Shown: positions 1 through 9,575 of the stretch, one piece after another
Layout: the number at the start of each line of letters is the position of its first letter
Numbering within the stretch: the stretch's first letter is position 1
Source: Pseudonocardia sp. T1-2H
GTDB lineage: Bacteria; Actinomycetota; Actinomycetes; Mycobacteriales; Pseudonocardiaceae
NCBI RefSeq assembly: GCF_038039215.1
Contig: NZ_JBBPCL010000001.1
Coordinates: forward strand, 2,914,001-2,978,000
Direction of reading: 5' to 3'
Length of the DNA stretch: 64,000 bases
Program-made: the position numbers and the translations under genes
Notes under the pieces: generated by a model
Seen by the model: only the letters and a program-made list of their open reading frames with translations
Databases searched by the model: none
What the model was told of the DNA's origin: nothing

Positions 1-566
1 CGGGCGGCCGGACGCCGTACCGCGCCGCCGTGCGCCGCGCCCTCGCGGAGGACGGCCCGGCCGGCGGATCGCCCAACGATCCGGCCGGATCCGGGCCCGC
101 CGTGCTGTCCGGGGAGGACGTGGAGCACGTGGCCGCGCCGGTGGACGTCCTGTGGTCCGTGATCACCGGGCTCGGCGGCGACGAGGGCTGGTACACGGTC
201 CCGGGGGTGTGGCGGCTGCGTGCGCTGCTCGACGGGCTGGTCGGGGGTGTCGGGGATCGACGGACCAGACCGGCGCGGCTCGTCGCCGGGGCGGCACTGG
301 ACTGGTGGCGCGTCGAGGACGTCGACCCCGGGCGGTCCCTGCTGTTGCGCGCCGAGATGAAGCTGCCCGGCGTCGCGCGCCTCGAGCTGCGGGCGGAGCC
401 GGCCGGGGAGGGGCGTAGCCGCTACGTCCAGCGCGTCACGTTCACCCCGCGCGGGCTGGCCGGGCGGGCCTACTGGTTCGCCCAGCGGCCCGCCCACGAC
501 GTGGTCTTCGGGGTCACGGCGCGCACGGTGGCCGGGGTCGCGGCCGACCGCTTCCGCCGGGGCTGA
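1..566 (+). CDS. DUF2867-domain protein, C-terminal part (gene starts before the window)
   Basis: The reading frame is open from the first bases of the window to the TGA at 564-566, so the 5' end is missing. The visible part begins GGRTPYRAAVRRAL, followed by a region with PVDVLWSVITGLGGDEGWY, LDWWRVEDVDPGRSLLLRAEM and a C-terminal helix. This matches the DUF2867 domain that usually follows an NAD(P)-binding Rossmann domain in SDR-like nucleoside-diphosphate-sugar epimerase-type proteins. The Rossmann part would lie upstream and cannot be checked. An internal GTG at 30 could be called as a start, but the upstream frame already reads like family sequence. The gene ends head to head with the EF-G-like gene on the other strand, with no gap. 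Family assignment is good; substrate unknown. Confidence 0.75.
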   Translation, partial: GGRTPYRAAVRRALAEDGPAGGSPNDPAGSGPAVLSGEDVEHVAAPVDVLWSVITGLGGDEGWYTVPGVWRLRALLDGLVGGVGDRRTRPARLVAGAALDWWRVEDVDPGRSLLLRAEMKLPGVARLELRAEPAGEGRSRYVQRVTFTPRGLAGRAYWFAQRPAHDVVFGVTARTVAGVAADRFRRG

Positions 567-2684
567 TCAGGAGACCTCCGTCCAGCGGGAGGGCCGCCTG
601 CTGAGCCCCGCCGTCCCGGAGGTCATGGCGCGGAGCTCGGTCGGGTAGCGGAGCAGCTCGGCGCAGGGCACCTCCGCCCGGACGACCGTGTGTCCCGGCG
701 TGTCCACGTCGGTGCCGAGCACCCGCGCCCGCCGGGCCGAGAGGTCACCCAGCACGGCACCGAGGTGGGTGTCGAGGATCCGCACGGACACCTCGTCGAC
801 CGGCTCCAGCAGCCGGACCCCGCAGCTCCCGGCCGCCTCCCGGAGTGCGAGCGCACCGGCCGTCTGGAACGCGGCGTCCGAGGAGTCCACGCTGTGCGCC
901 TTGCCGTCGACGAGCGTCGCCCGCACGTCGACGACGGGGTGCGGGGGCTCGTCCGGCGCGGCCGGCAGCCCGCGTTCGAGCTGGGCGCGGATGCCCTTCT
1001 CCACGCTGGGCACGAACTGGGTGGGCACCGAGCCGCCGACCACCTTGGACACGAACTCGAAGCCGCCGCCGCGCGGGAGCGGTTCGAACTCGACATGGCA
1101 CACGGCGTACTGACCGTGCCCCCCGGACTGCTTCACGTGCCGGCCGGTGGCCCGGACGCCGCGGTCGAGGGTGACCCGCATCGGCACCCGGACGTCCTCG
1201 GTGTCGACCTCGGCCCCGGCGGCCCGCAGGCGTGAGAGCACGACGTCCGCGTGCGCCTCGCCCATGCACCACAGGACGGTCTGGTGGGTCTCGGCGTTGC
1301 GCTCCAGCCGCAACGCCGGATCGGCGGCGACGAGCTTCGCGAGGGTGCGGGCGAGGGTGTCCTCGTCCCCGCGCTTGCGGGCGACGACGCCGACCGGCAA
1401 CAGCGGTTCGGGCAGGTTCCACGGCCGGAGCAGGAGCGGGTCGTCCGCGGCGGACACGGTGTCCCCGGTCTCGGCGCCGGAGAGCTTGGTGAGGGCGCAG
1501 ATGTCGCCGGCGACGCAGGCTTCGATCTCCCGCAGGGTGGCGCCGAGCGGGGAGTAGACGTGGGTGAGGCGCTCGTCGGAGTCGTGCCGCTCGTTCTCCG
1601 GGCTCGTCCGGGGAGCGGGGACGTGCCCGCTGACGTGCACCGTGTTCTCCGGCCGCAGCGTCCCGGAGAACACCCGGACCACCGTGACGCGGCCGACGTA
1701 GGCGTCCGCCGAGGTCCGGACGACCTCGGCCGCGAGCGGCCCGTCCGGGTCCGCGGTGAGCGGTGCGTGCGCGGTGCCGTCGGTGCGGCTCACGAAGGGG
1801 AGCGGGTGCTCGAGCGGCGAGGGGAAGCCGCCGACGAGCACCTCGAGCAGGGCGTCCAGGCCCGTCCCGCTGCCCGCGCAGACCGGGATCACCGGGTGGA
1901 ACGACCCGCGCGCGACGGCGGTCTCGAGGTCGTCGATCAGCGCGGCCGTCTCGAGCTCGTCGCCGCCGAGATAGCGGTCCATGAGCGTCTCGTCCTCGGA
2001 CTGCTCGATGATCCCCTCGATGAGCGCCCCACGGGCGTCCTCGCTGCCGTTGGGTGCCGCACCCTCCGGGGTCTGCGTCAGCAACCCGTAGAGCCCGGCC
2101 AGGCCGCCGGAAGGCCCGGGGATCGGCAGGTAGAGCGGCGCGACCCCCGAGCCGAAGGCCTCCTGGCAGGCCAGCACGGTCGCCGCGATGTCCGCCTGGG
2201 CCTGGTCGCAGCGCGCCACGACGACGGCGCGCGGCATCGCGACCCCCCGGCACTCGTCCCAGAGGGCGACCGTGGCCGGGTCCACCGAACCCTCGCGCGC
2301 CTCCACGGCGGGAACGACGAAGAGCGCGCCGTCCGCGGCCCGCAGTCCCGCGCGCAGCTCGCCGACGAAGTCCGCGTAGCCGGGGGTGTCGATCAGGTTG
2401 ATCTTGGTGCCCTCGTGCAGCAGGGGGGCGACGGACAGCGCGACCGAGCGCTGCTGGTGGACGGCGGCGGGATCGTGGTCGCACACCGTCGTCCCGTCGG
2501 GCACGGTGCCCTGCCGCGGGATGGCGCCGGTGTGCGCGAGCAGCGCCTCCACCAGCGTCGTCTTCCCGGATCCGGACGGCCCGACGAGCACGACGTTGCG
2601 GATCCGGGCGGGATCGGTCACGAGAACGCCCGCCGGGCTGGTGCCCGTCCGGCGGTCCTTGCCGGTCGCTGGTCTGACGGTCAT
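567..2684 (-). CDS. elongation factor G-like GTPase (EF-G2 / FusA2 type)
   Basis: A 705-residue translational GTPase of the actinobacterial EF-G2 group (M. tuberculosis FusA2 is the comparator), a paralogue of EF-G whose role is not settled. The P-loop GPSGSGKT is at residues 35-42, the switch I region holds HDPAAVHQQRS (70-80), and switch II is DTPGYADF (99-106). EF-G domains II to V follow, with GHGQYAVCHVEFEP and KGIRAQLERG in domain IV. The G4 base-recognition motif is unusual: VVVARCDQ (D at 160) stands where EF-G has NKxD and FusA2 has TKLD. The ATG at 2684 is preferred over in-frame starts up to 2831 because AGGTGG sits 6 nt upstream and family similarity begins soon after. It is divergent from the malic enzyme gene. 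Confidence 0.88.
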   Translation of the reverse strand: MTVRPATGKDRRTGTSPAGVLVTDPARIRNVVLVGPSGSGKTTLVEALLAHTGAIPRQGTVPDGTTVCDHDPAAVHQQRSVALSVAPLLHEGTKINLIDTPGYADFVGELRAGLRAADGALFVVPAVEAREGSVDPATVALWDECRGVAMPRAVVVARCDQAQADIAATVLACQEAFGSGVAPLYLPIPGPSGGLAGLYGLLTQTPEGAAPNGSEDARGALIEGIIEQSEDETLMDRYLGGDELETAALIDDLETAVARGSFHPVIPVCAGSGTGLDALLEVLVGGFPSPLEHPLPFVSRTDGTAHAPLTADPDGPLAAEVVRTSADAYVGRVTVVRVFSGTLRPENTVHVSGHVPAPRTSPENERHDSDERLTHVYSPLGATLREIEACVAGDICALTKLSGAETGDTVSAADDPLLLRPWNLPEPLLPVGVVARKRGDEDTLARTLAKLVAADPALRLERNAETHQTVLWCMGEAHADVVLSRLRAAGAEVDTEDVRVPMRVTLDRGVRATGRHVKQSGGHGQYAVCHVEFEPLPRGGGFEFVSKVVGGSVPTQFVPSVEKGIRAQLERGLPAAPDEPPHPVVDVRATLVDGKAHSVDSSDAAFQTAGALALREAAGSCGVRLLEPVDEVSVRILDTHLGAVLGDLSARRARVLGTDVDTPGHTVVRAEVPCAELLRYPTELRAMTSGTAGLSRRPSRWTEVS

Positions 2685-2809
2685 CGGGGACCACCTCCGC
2701 GAGGCCCGCACGCCCACCGCGTCGTGGGACGTGGTTGTGACGAAGTCCACTCCTCTTGGGGCTCGTGCACAAGTCTCCCGTGTGATGCAGGCGGGTGACG
2801 GCCCGCGAG

Positions 2810-2815
2810 TAAGGT
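2810..2815 (+). promoter_or_regulatory. -10 element of a leaderless malic enzyme transcript
   Basis: TAAGGT lies 8 nt before the GTG at 2824. This spacing puts the transcription start at or next to the start codon, and no Shine-Dalgarno site lies in between. The divergent EF-G-like gene starts at 2684, leaving a 139-bp shared control region. Inferred from the TANNNT pattern only. Confidence 0.5.
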
Positions 2816-2823
2816 CGTCCGCC

Positions 2824-4233
2824 GTGCCCATTCCCGGTCCCGGTTACGCCATCATCGTGCGCGTTCAGGCGCCCTCCTCCGCCAGTGCCGCGGGGGATCT
2901 CGCGGTCGCGGTCGGCCGCGTCGGCGGCGTCGTCACCGCGTTCGACGTCGTCGAGTCCCACACCGACTCGATCGTCGTCGACATCAGCTGCAACGCCCTG
3001 AACGAGGATCACGCCACGGAGATCACCGACGCGCTCGGCGCGCTCGACGGGGTCACCGTCCGCAAGGTCTCCGACCGCACCTTCCTGGTCCACCTCGGCG
3101 GCAAGATCGAGATCCAGTCGAAGGTCAGCCTCCGCAACCGGGACGACCTGTCCCGCGCCTACACCCCCGGCGTCGCCCGGGTCTGCCAGGCGATCGCGGC
3201 CAACCCGGCGGACGCCCGGCGCCTGACCATCAAGCGCAACACGGTCGCCGTCGTCACCGACGGGTCCGCGGTGCTCGGCCTGGGCAACCTGGGCGCGGCC
3301 GCGTCGATGCCGGTCATGGAGGGCAAGGCGGCGCTGTTCAAGCGCTTCGCCAACGTGGACGCCTGGCCCGTCGCCCTGGACACCCAGGACACGGAGGAGA
3401 TCATCCGCACGGTCCAGGTGATCGCCCCGGCCTACGGCGGCATCAACCTGGAGGACATCGCGGCGCCGCGCTGCTTCGAGATCGAGCGCCGGCTGCGGGA
3501 CCTGCTGGACATCCCGGTCTTCCACGACGACCAGCACGGCACCGCCGTCGTCGTCCTCGGCGCCCTGCGCAACGCGCTGCGCGTGGTCGGCAAGGACTTC
3601 ACGGACAGCACGATCGTGGTCTGCGGCGTCGGCGCGGCAGGGTCGGCGATCATCCGGCTGCTGCAGTCGGAGAAGCCGGGGGACGTGCTCGCCGTCGACC
3701 TCGACGGGATCGTGCACGAGGGCCGCCCCGGCCTCGACGACAACCTCACCTCGATCGCCTCGCACACCAACAACTCCGGCAAGCGGGGCAGCCTCGCGGA
3801 CGCGCTCGTCGGCGCGGACGTGTTCATCGGGGTGTCGGCGCCGAACCTGTTCGGGGCCGCGGAGGCCGCCACGATGAACGACGACGCGATCATCTTCGCC
3901 CTGGCCAACCCTGACCCGGAGATCGACCCGTCGATCGCGCAGCAGCACGCCGCGGTGGTCGCGACGGGCCGCTCGGACTACCCGAACCAGATCAACAACG
4001 TCCTCGCGTTCCCCGGCATCTTCCGCGGCCTGCTGGACTCCGGCGCGCACGACATCACCGACCGGATGCTGCTCGCGGCCTCCGCCGCGATCGCGAACGT
4101 CGTAGCCGAGCCGAATGCGTCCTTCATCGTGCCGAGCGTCTTCGACTCCAGCGTGGCCCCCGCCGTCGCCGAGGCCGTCCGGCAGGCCGCCCAGGAGGCC
4201 GCCGCGGCCGGCGAGGTCGTCGCCGGGCTCTGA
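2824..4233 (+). CDS. NAD-dependent malic enzyme with N-terminal ACT domain
   Basis: A 469-residue oxidative decarboxylase converting malate to pyruvate, CO2 and NAD(P)H, linking the TCA cycle to pyruvate metabolism. Residues 8-85 form an ACT-type domain ([13 protein letters not shown], then [16 protein letters not shown]), a likely amino-acid or ligand sensor. The catalytic part shows YTPGVARV (Tyr113), the lysine in [12 protein letters not shown] (around 168), metal ligands in [13 protein letters not shown] and FHDDQHGTA (233-241), and a dinucleotide-binding [11 protein letters not shown] near 263. The GTG at 2824 is chosen because the ACT domain starts right after it and a -10 element precedes it by 8 nt. 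The frame stays open upstream to 2386, but that stretch is antisense to the EF-G-like gene. Confidence 0.93.
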   Translation: MPIPGPGYAIIVRVQAPSSASAAGDLAVAVGRVGGVVTAFDVVESHTDSIVVDISCNALNEDHATEITDALGALDGVTVRKVSDRTFLVHLGGKIEIQSKVSLRNRDDLSRAYTPGVARVCQAIAANPADARRLTIKRNTVAVVTDGSAVLGLGNLGAAASMPVMEGKAALFKRFANVDAWPVALDTQDTEEIIRTVQVIAPAYGGINLEDIAAPRCFEIERRLRDLLDIPVFHDDQHGTAVVVLGALRNALRVVGKDFTDSTIVVCGVGAAGSAIIRLLQSEKPGDVLAVDLDGIVHEGRPGLDDNLTSIASHTNNSGKRGSLADALVGADVFIGVSAPNLFGAAEAATMNDDAIIFALANPDPEIDPSIAQQHAAVVATGRSDYPNQINNVLAFPGIFRGLLDSGAHDITDRMLLAASAAIANVVAEPNASFIVPSVFDSSVAPAVAEAVRQAAQEAAAAGEVVAGL

Positions 4234-4247
4234 CGCCCGCCGCCCCC

Positions 4248-4302
4248 CGCGAGTCGGGCTCAGGGACCCGCGAGTCGGGCTCAGGGACCCCGCGAGTCGG
4301 GG
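4248..4302. repeat. 2.5 copies of a 21-bp tandem repeat
   Basis: The unit CGCGAGTCGGGCTCAGGGACC occurs at 4248-4268 and 4269-4289. A partial third copy starts at 4291 after one extra C. It lies between the malic enzyme stop and pdxT, and does not form a strong hairpin by itself. No function is evident. Confidence 0.8.
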
Positions 4303-4363
4303 GGTGGTGCCGTCGCCGGTCGCGGGACATCCGTGCGCCACCTGGGTGAACGCCGTCACGGAC

Positions 4364-4369
4364 TATCCT
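4364..4369 (+). promoter_or_regulatory. -10 element for leaderless pdxT
   Basis: TATCCT is followed by 7 nt (GGAGGCC) and then the GTG at 4377. The GGAGG is only 2 nt from the start, too close to act as a normal ribosome binding site, so leaderless transcription from the GTG is the better reading. Confidence 0.55.
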
Positions 4370-4376
4370 GGAGGCC

Positions 4377-5012
4377 GTGATCGAGTCCGGGCCGACCGTC
4401 GGAGTCCTCGCCCTCCAGGGCGACGTTCGTGAGCACCTCGCCGCCCTCCGGGCGTCCGGCATGCGGGCGGTCCCCGTGCGCCGCGCGTCGGAGATCGAGG
4501 TCGTCGACGGGCTGGTGATCCCGGGCGGGGAGTCGACCACGATGAGCCGGTTGCTCGGCGTCTTCGACCTGCTCGAACCGCTGCGGGCCCGGATCGCCGA
4601 CGGGATGCCGGCCTACGGCTCGTGTGCCGGGATGATCCTGCTGGCCTCCGAGGTGCTCGACGGCCGGCCGGACCAGCAGCAGCTCGGCGGCCTGGACGTC
4701 GTCGTGCGGCGCAACGCCTTCGGCCGCCAGGTGGACTCGTTCGAGTCGGACCTGGACGTCGTCGGGGTCGAGGGCGGTCCCGTGCGCGCCGTGTTCATCC
4801 GGGCGCCGTGGGTCGAGAAGGCCGGCGCGGACGTCGAGGTGCTCGCCTCCGTCCCGTCCGTGGGGAGCGAGGGCCAGGACCCGGGCGCCGCGGCGGGCCG
4901 CGCGGTGGCGGTGCGCCAGGGGAATGTGGTGGCGACGGCCTTCCACCCGGAGCTGACGGGCGACGGCCGGGTGCACGCGCTCTTCGCCGAGATCGTCCGC
5001 GGGGCCGGCTGA
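4377..5012 (+). CDS. pdxT: pyridoxal 5'-phosphate synthase glutaminase subunit PdxT
   Basis: Class I glutamine amidotransferase that supplies ammonia to PdxS in vitamin B6 synthesis. The 211-residue protein begins [14 protein letters not shown], carries the glutamine-site [12 protein letters not shown], the nucleophile elbow [11 protein letters not shown] (Cys near residue 83) and the His-Glu pair in [10 protein letters not shown] near the end. Family length is about 190-200, so this is full length. pdxS, which normally sits directly upstream, is not next to it here. It is followed by yebC, the usual actinobacterial order. Confidence 0.95.
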   Translation: MIESGPTVGVLALQGDVREHLAALRASGMRAVPVRRASEIEVVDGLVIPGGESTTMSRLLGVFDLLEPLRARIADGMPAYGSCAGMILLASEVLDGRPDQQQLGGLDVVVRRNAFGRQVDSFESDLDVVGVEGGPVRAVFIRAPWVEKAGADVEVLASVPSVGSEGQDPGAAAGRAVAVRQGNVVATAFHPELTGDGRVHALFAEIVRGAG

Positions 5013-5078
5013 GACGTCGGTCCTGATGAGGGGCCGGGTGCGGATGCGGGGCGAGGTCCGCTCCGGCTCCGCCGTCGG

Positions 5079-5084
5079 TAGCAT
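5079..5084 (+). promoter_or_regulatory. putative -10 element upstream of yebC
   Basis: TAGCAT in the 187-bp pdxT-yebC gap, about 115 nt before the yebC ATG. It would give a leader of roughly 110 nt that ends in AGGAGGG at 5181-5187. No convincing -35 element is seen. Confidence 0.35.
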
Positions 5085-5199
5085 GGACGAGATCTGGCAG
5101 GCCGCCGCGCGTCTCCCGCGCGAGCGCCTGCGCGCCTGCCGTGGGACACCGAGGTCGCCGGCCGGGCGGTACTGACCAGTAGGAGGGACGGGGCAGCCG

Positions 5200-5949
5200 A
5201 TGAGTGGCCACTCCAAATGGGCGACGACGAAGCACAAGAAGGCCGTCATCGACGCCCGGCGCGGCAAGATGTTCGCGAAGCTCATCAAGAACATCGAGGT
5301 CGCGGCCAGGACCGGCGGTGGCGACCCCGACGGCAACCCGACGCTCTACGACGCCATCCAGAAGGCGAAGAAGAGCTCGGTGCCCAACGACAACATCGAC
5401 CGCGCCGTCAAGCGCGGCTCCGGTGCGGACGGCGGCGGCGCCAACTACGAGACGATCACGTACGAGGGCTACGGCCCCAACGGCGTCGCGCTGCTCATCG
5501 AGTGCCTCACGGACAACCGCAACCGCGCGGCGACCGAGGTCCGCACGGCGATGACCCGCAACGGCGGTGCGATGGCGGACCCCGGGTCCGTCGCGTACCT
5601 GTTCACCCGTAAGGGTGTCGTCGTGCTGCCGAAGGCCGGGCTGACCGAGGACGACGTGCTGCTCGCGGTGCTCGACGCCGGCGCCGAGGAGGTCAACGAC
5701 CTGGGCGAGAGCTTCGAGGTCGTCGCCGAGGCCACGGACCTGGTCGCCGTGCGCACCGCGCTGCAGGAGGCCGGGATCGACTACGACTCCGCGGACCCGA
5801 CCTTCCTGCCCTCGATGCAGATCGAGCTGGACGCCGAGGGCGCCAAGAAGGTCTTCAAGCTGATCGACGCGCTCGAGGACAGCGACGAGGTCCAGAACGT
5901 CTACTCGAACTTCGACGTGTCCGACGAGGTCATGGCCGAGGTCGGCTGA
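5200..5949 (+). CDS. yebC: YebC/PmpR family DNA-binding regulatory protein
   Basis: A 249-residue protein that begins [14 protein letters not shown], the family's signature N-terminus, and continues with [28 protein letters not shown] and [26 protein letters not shown]. The middle and C-terminal domains follow ([26 protein letters not shown]). The family is known both as a transcription regulator (PmpR) and more recently as a factor acting on stalled ribosomes. The ATG at 5200 sits downstream of AGGAGGG. In M. tuberculosis the homologue also lies between pdxT and the ruvC region. Here polA is inserted between yebC and ruvC. Confidence 0.95.
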   Translation: MSGHSKWATTKHKKAVIDARRGKMFAKLIKNIEVAARTGGGDPDGNPTLYDAIQKAKKSSVPNDNIDRAVKRGSGADGGGANYETITYEGYGPNGVALLIECLTDNRNRAATEVRTAMTRNGGAMADPGSVAYLFTRKGVVVLPKAGLTEDDVLLAVLDAGAEEVNDLGESFEVVAEATDLVAVRTALQEAGIDYDSADPTFLPSMQIELDAEGAKKVFKLIDALEDSDEVQNVYSNFDVSDEVMAEVG

Positions 5950-6069
5950 CCCTCCCGTTCCACCGGCGCCGTCCCCGGACCGGGGGCGGCGCCGTCGTGT
6001 GTCCACAGCGGTGTCGGCCGCCCGCGGAGGTGGAGGGGTCGCCCGACCGGAACTGTCGGGGGTCGGTTC

Positions 6070-6075
6070 TAGACT
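6070..6075 (+). promoter_or_regulatory. -10 element for leaderless polA
   Basis: TAGACT lies 8 nt before the ATG at 6084. No ribosome binding site is seen between them, so a leaderless transcript is likely. Confidence 0.5.
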
Positions 6076-6083
6076 CGCCCCTG

Positions 6084-8897
6084 ATGAGCCCCGCCACGAA
6101 GACCCCAGCAACCAAGGCGCCAGCGAAGAAGGCGCCCGGCAAGGCAGCCGCGAAGCCCGCGGCCCCGCCGCCCGGCAAGCGCCTGCTGCTGCTCGACGGG
6201 CACTCGCTCGCCTACCGGGCCTTCTTCGCGCTGCCCGCGGAGAACTTCCGCACGGGCACGGGCCAGACCACGAACGCCGTCTACGGCTTCACGTCGATGC
6301 TCATCAACCTGCTCCGGGACGAGCAGCCCACGCACCTCGCCGTGGCGTTCGACGTCTCCCGCAAGACCTTCCGCTCGGAGCGCTACGCCGAGTACAAGGC
6401 CAACCGGACGACGACGCCGGACGACTTCCGCGGCCAGGTGGACCTCATCAAGGAGGTCCTCACGGCGCTGGCCGTCCCGTTCTTCGCGGTGGAGAACTAC
6501 GAGGCGGACGACGTGATCGCCACCCTCGCCACACAGGCGGAGGCGGGCGGCTTCCACACGCTCATCACCACCGGGGACCGGGACGCGTTCCAGCTGGTCA
6601 CGGACAACGTGACGGTGCTCTACCCGAAGCGCGGGGTGTCGGACCTGGGCCGGATCGACCCGGCGGAGGTCGACGCGCGGTACGGGCTCACCCCCGCGCA
6701 GTACCCGGACTTCGCCGCCCTGCGGGGGGACCCCAGCGACAACCTGCCCAACATCCCCGGCGTCGGCGAGAAGACCGCCGCGAAGTGGGTGCGCGAGTTC
6801 GGCTCGCTCGCCGAGCTCACAGACCGGGTGGACGAGGTCAAGGGCAAGGCGGGGGACGCGCTGCGCGCGAACCTGGCGAACGTGCTGCTCAACCGCCAGC
6901 TCACCGAGCTGGTGCGGGACGTGCCGCTGCACTCCGCGCCCGAGGAGCTCGAGGTCCGGCCCTGGGACCGGGACGCCGTGCACCGCCTGTTCGACGAGCT
7001 GGAGTTCCGGGTCCTGCGCGAGCGCCTGTTCGCGACGCTGCAGAGCGCCGAGCCCGAGGCGGACGAGGGTTTCTCGGTGCAGGGCGCGGCCGTCCCGGCC
7101 GGCGGCCTGCGAGCCTGGCTGGAGGAGAACGCGCGGGACGGCCGCCGGGTCGGGTTGTCCTTCTCCGGGCTGACCGGCGGGATCACCGAGCGGGACATCA
7201 GCGGCGTCGGCCTCGCGACGGGCGAGCCGAGCTTGGAGGCCCGGGCCGGCGGCGCCCGGGCCGGCGTGCCGCAGGCCGGTTACGTCGCGCTGGAGAACCT
7301 GCTGCCGGACGACGAGGCGGCGCTGGGGGAGTGGCTCGCGGACGCGTCGGTCCCGAAGGCGGTGCACGACGTCAAGGCGTCCCTGCACGCGCTGCGGGCC
7401 CGCGGCTGGACGCTGGCCGGGCTCACCAGCGACACCGCGCTCGCGGCCTACCTGGCCCGGCCGGGGCAGCGCAGCTTCGATCTCGCGGACCTGGCGTTGC
7501 GCTACCTGCGCCGGGAGCTGCGGCAGGAGAGCGAGGCCGCCGACGGCCAGCTGTCCCTGCTGGGGGGCGAGGAGGAGGCGGACGCGCAGTTCGCCGAGGA
7601 GCAGATGGTGGCGGCCTCGGCGGTGGTCGAGCTCGCGGACGCGCTGGACACGGAGCTGGCGGAGCGGCACGGGACCGAGCTGCTCGCCGGGCTGGAGCTC
7701 CCGCTGGCGTTCGTGCTGGCGGACCTGGAGACCGTGGGCATCGCGGTCGACCGCGATCTCCTGGAGTCGCAGGAGACCGAGTTCGCGGCGCAGGTGAAGC
7801 AGGCCGCCCAGGACGCCTACGCGGTGATCGGCAAGGAGATCAACCTCGGCTCGCCGAAGCAGCTGCAGGTCGTGCTGTTCGACGAGCTGAACATGCCGAA
7901 GACCAAGCGCACCAAGACCGGCTACACCACGGACGCGGACTCGCTGCAGAGCCTCTTCGAGCAGACCGAGCACCCGTTCCTGCAGCACCTGCTGCAGCAC
8001 CGGGACGCCACCCGGCTCAAGGTCACGGTGGACGGGCTGCTGAAGTCGATCGCGCCGGACGGCCGGATCCACACCACCTACAGCCAGACGATCGCGGCGA
8101 CGGGCCGGCTCTCCAGCACGGACCCGAACCTGCAGAACGTCCCGATCCGCACGGCCGCGGGCCGCCGGATCCGGGAGACGTTCGTGGTCGGCGAGGGCTA
8201 CGGGCAGCTCATGACGGCGGACTACAGCCAGATCGAGATGCGGATCATGGCCCACCTCTCCGAGGACGCCGCGCTGATCGAGGCGTTCAACTCGAAGCGG
8301 GACTTCCACTCGGAGACCGCGTCGAGGGTGTTCGGCGTCGACGCCGCGGAGGTGACCCCGGAGCAGCGCGCCAAGATCAAGGCGATGAACTACGGCCTGG
8401 CCTACGGGCTGTCGGCGTTCGGTCTGTCCGCGCAGCTGCGAATCTCGACCGAGGAGGCCCGGGGCCTCATGGACGACTACTTCGAGACGTTCGGCGGGGT
8501 GCGGGACTACCTTCGCTCGATCGTCGAGGTGGCCCGCAAGGAGGGCTACACCGAGACGATGCTCGGCCGCCGCCGCTACCTGCCGGACCTCACCAGCGAC
8601 AACCGGCAGCGCCGCGAGATGGCCGAGCGGATGGCGCTCAACGCCCCGATCCAGGGCAGCGCGGCGGACATCATCAAGGTCGCGATGCTGAACGTGCACC
8701 GGGCGCTGGCGGCCGAGGGCCTGCGGAGCAGGATCCTGCTGCAGGTGCACGACGAGCTGGTGCTCGAGGTGGCCGACGGCGAGCAGGAGGCCGTGGAGAC
8801 GCTGGTGCGGCGGGAGATGGGTGCCGCGCACGAGATGTCCGTGCCGCTCGAGGTGTCCGTGGGCTACGGCCGCAGCTGGGACGACGCCGCCCACTGA
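6084..8897 (+). CDS. polA: DNA polymerase I
   Basis: A 937-residue repair and Okazaki-fragment polymerase. After a short Lys/Ala/Pro-rich tail (residues 1-30) comes the 5'-3' exonuclease domain (LLLLDGHSLAYRAFF, YEADDVIATLA, GDPSDNLPNIPGVGEKTA). The middle domain, where E. coli has the proofreading exonuclease, lacks the expected DxE and DxxxY residues, as in other actinobacteria, so 3'-5' proofreading is probably absent. The polymerase domain has motif A DYSQIEMRI (Asp near 713), the O-helix KIKAMNYGLAYG and motif C QVHDELVLEV. The ATG at 6084 is chosen for its -10 element and the position of the first conserved block. The last 34 bp overlap the convergent MOSC gene. Confidence 0.96.
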   Translation: MSPATKTPATKAPAKKAPGKAAAKPAAPPPGKRLLLLDGHSLAYRAFFALPAENFRTGTGQTTNAVYGFTSMLINLLRDEQPTHLAVAFDVSRKTFRSERYAEYKANRTTTPDDFRGQVDLIKEVLTALAVPFFAVENYEADDVIATLATQAEAGGFHTLITTGDRDAFQLVTDNVTVLYPKRGVSDLGRIDPAEVDARYGLTPAQYPDFAALRGDPSDNLPNIPGVGEKTAAKWVREFGSLAELTDRVDEVKGKAGDALRANLANVLLNRQLTELVRDVPLHSAPEELEVRPWDRDAVHRLFDELEFRVLRERLFATLQSAEPEADEGFSVQGAAVPAGGLRAWLEENARDGRRVGLSFSGLTGGITERDISGVGLATGEPSLEARAGGARAGVPQAGYVALENLLPDDEAALGEWLADASVPKAVHDVKASLHALRARGWTLAGLTSDTALAAYLARPGQRSFDLADLALRYLRRELRQESEAADGQLSLLGGEEEADAQFAEEQMVAASAVVELADALDTELAERHGTELLAGLELPLAFVLADLETVGIAVDRDLLESQETEFAAQVKQAAQDAYAVIGKEINLGSPKQLQVVLFDELNMPKTKRTKTGYTTDADSLQSLFEQTEHPFLQHLLQHRDATRLKVTVDGLLKSIAPDGRIHTTYSQTIAATGRLSSTDPNLQNVPIRTAAGRRIRETFVVGEGYGQLMTADYSQIEMRIMAHLSEDAALIEAFNSKRDFHSETASRVFGVDAAEVTPEQRAKIKAMNYGLAYGLSAFGLSAQLRISTEEARGLMDDYFETFGGVRDYLRSIVEVARKEGYTETMLGRRRYLPDLTSDNRQRREMAERMALNAPIQGSAADIIKVAMLNVHRALAAEGLRSRILLQVHDELVLEVADGEQEAVETLVRREMGAAHEMSVPLEVSVGYGRSWDDAAH

Positions 8898-9412
8898 TCC
8901 CGGAGCTCGAGGGTCGCGGGACCGGCGCGGAGCGTGCCGTCGGAGAGCGGTTCGCACCGCACCCCGCCGCGCCCCCGGAGGGCCTTGAAAGCACCCGGGG
9001 CGAGGACGACGTCCATCCACCGGCACGGGTTCGCGGGCCGGTGGACGCGGAACCGGACCGGGCCGTCGCCGGTGTCCAGGGTGAATTCCGCCCCGGCCCC
9101 GCCGCGGGGGGCGGCCAGCTCGTCCACGGGGAAGCCCCTGGTCACGATCGTGCGGCGGACCAGGACGGGATCGAACGTGGCACTGCCGAGCTCGGCCGCG
9201 ACGGCGTCGAGGGACTCCGCGGCCAGGAGCGTCACCGACGCCAGCCGGTGCGCGGCGCGGCCGTGGTACCGGTCCCCGACGACGCCGAGCCCGGCGCGCA
9301 CCTCGATCCGCTCGCGCCTCGGGTCCTCGGGATCGGGGCGCGGGCCGTCCGCGGGGCGGCCCTCGAACGCGTGGACCGGCGAGGCCACGAGCGCGACGAT
9401 CTCGATCTGCAC
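8864..9412 (-). CDS. MOSC domain-containing protein
   Basis: A 182-residue protein of the MOSC superfamily, named after the C-terminal domain of molybdenum cofactor sulfurases. Visible blocks are [58 protein letters not shown] and [12 protein letters not shown], which contains the conserved cysteine used for sulfur transfer in the family. It probably handles a sulfur-carrier reaction, but the substrate is unknown. The start is taken at GTG 9412, since upstream sequence in this frame does not resemble the family. Its 3' end overlaps polA by 34 bp tail to tail. Confidence 0.82.
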   Translation of the reverse strand: MQIEIVALVASPVHAFEGRPADGPRPDPEDPRRERIEVRAGLGVVGDRYHGRAAHRLASVTLLAAESLDAVAAELGSATFDPVLVRRTIVTRGFPVDELAAPRGGAGAEFTLDTGDGPVRFRVHRPANPCRWMDVVLAPGAFKALRGRGGVRCEPLSDGTLRAGPATLELRDQWAASSQLRP

Positions 9413-9575
9413 GCCCCGATCATGCGTGAGCCCGGCCCGGCGTCGTGGACCGGCGGCCGGGCCCGTGCCCGGATGTGCCGTTCCGGCGCGCCACGGCGCG
9501 GCTGCGGGGAAGCCGGGCGGTAGCGTTCCGGTGACGGTCGGCGAGGGCCGTCGGCGAGCGGTGGGGGAGATGCTG

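Noticed and set aside
4248..4302. Tandem repeat considered as an origin iteron or attachment site
   Set aside because: Only 2.5 copies, no AT-rich stretch, and no replication or integrase gene nearby.
745..4359. A 1204-codon minus-strand ORF and several other very long antisense frames
   Set aside because: They lie opposite or out of frame with clear genes and have Arg/Gly/Pro-rich composition. Long shadow frames are expected in very GC-rich DNA.
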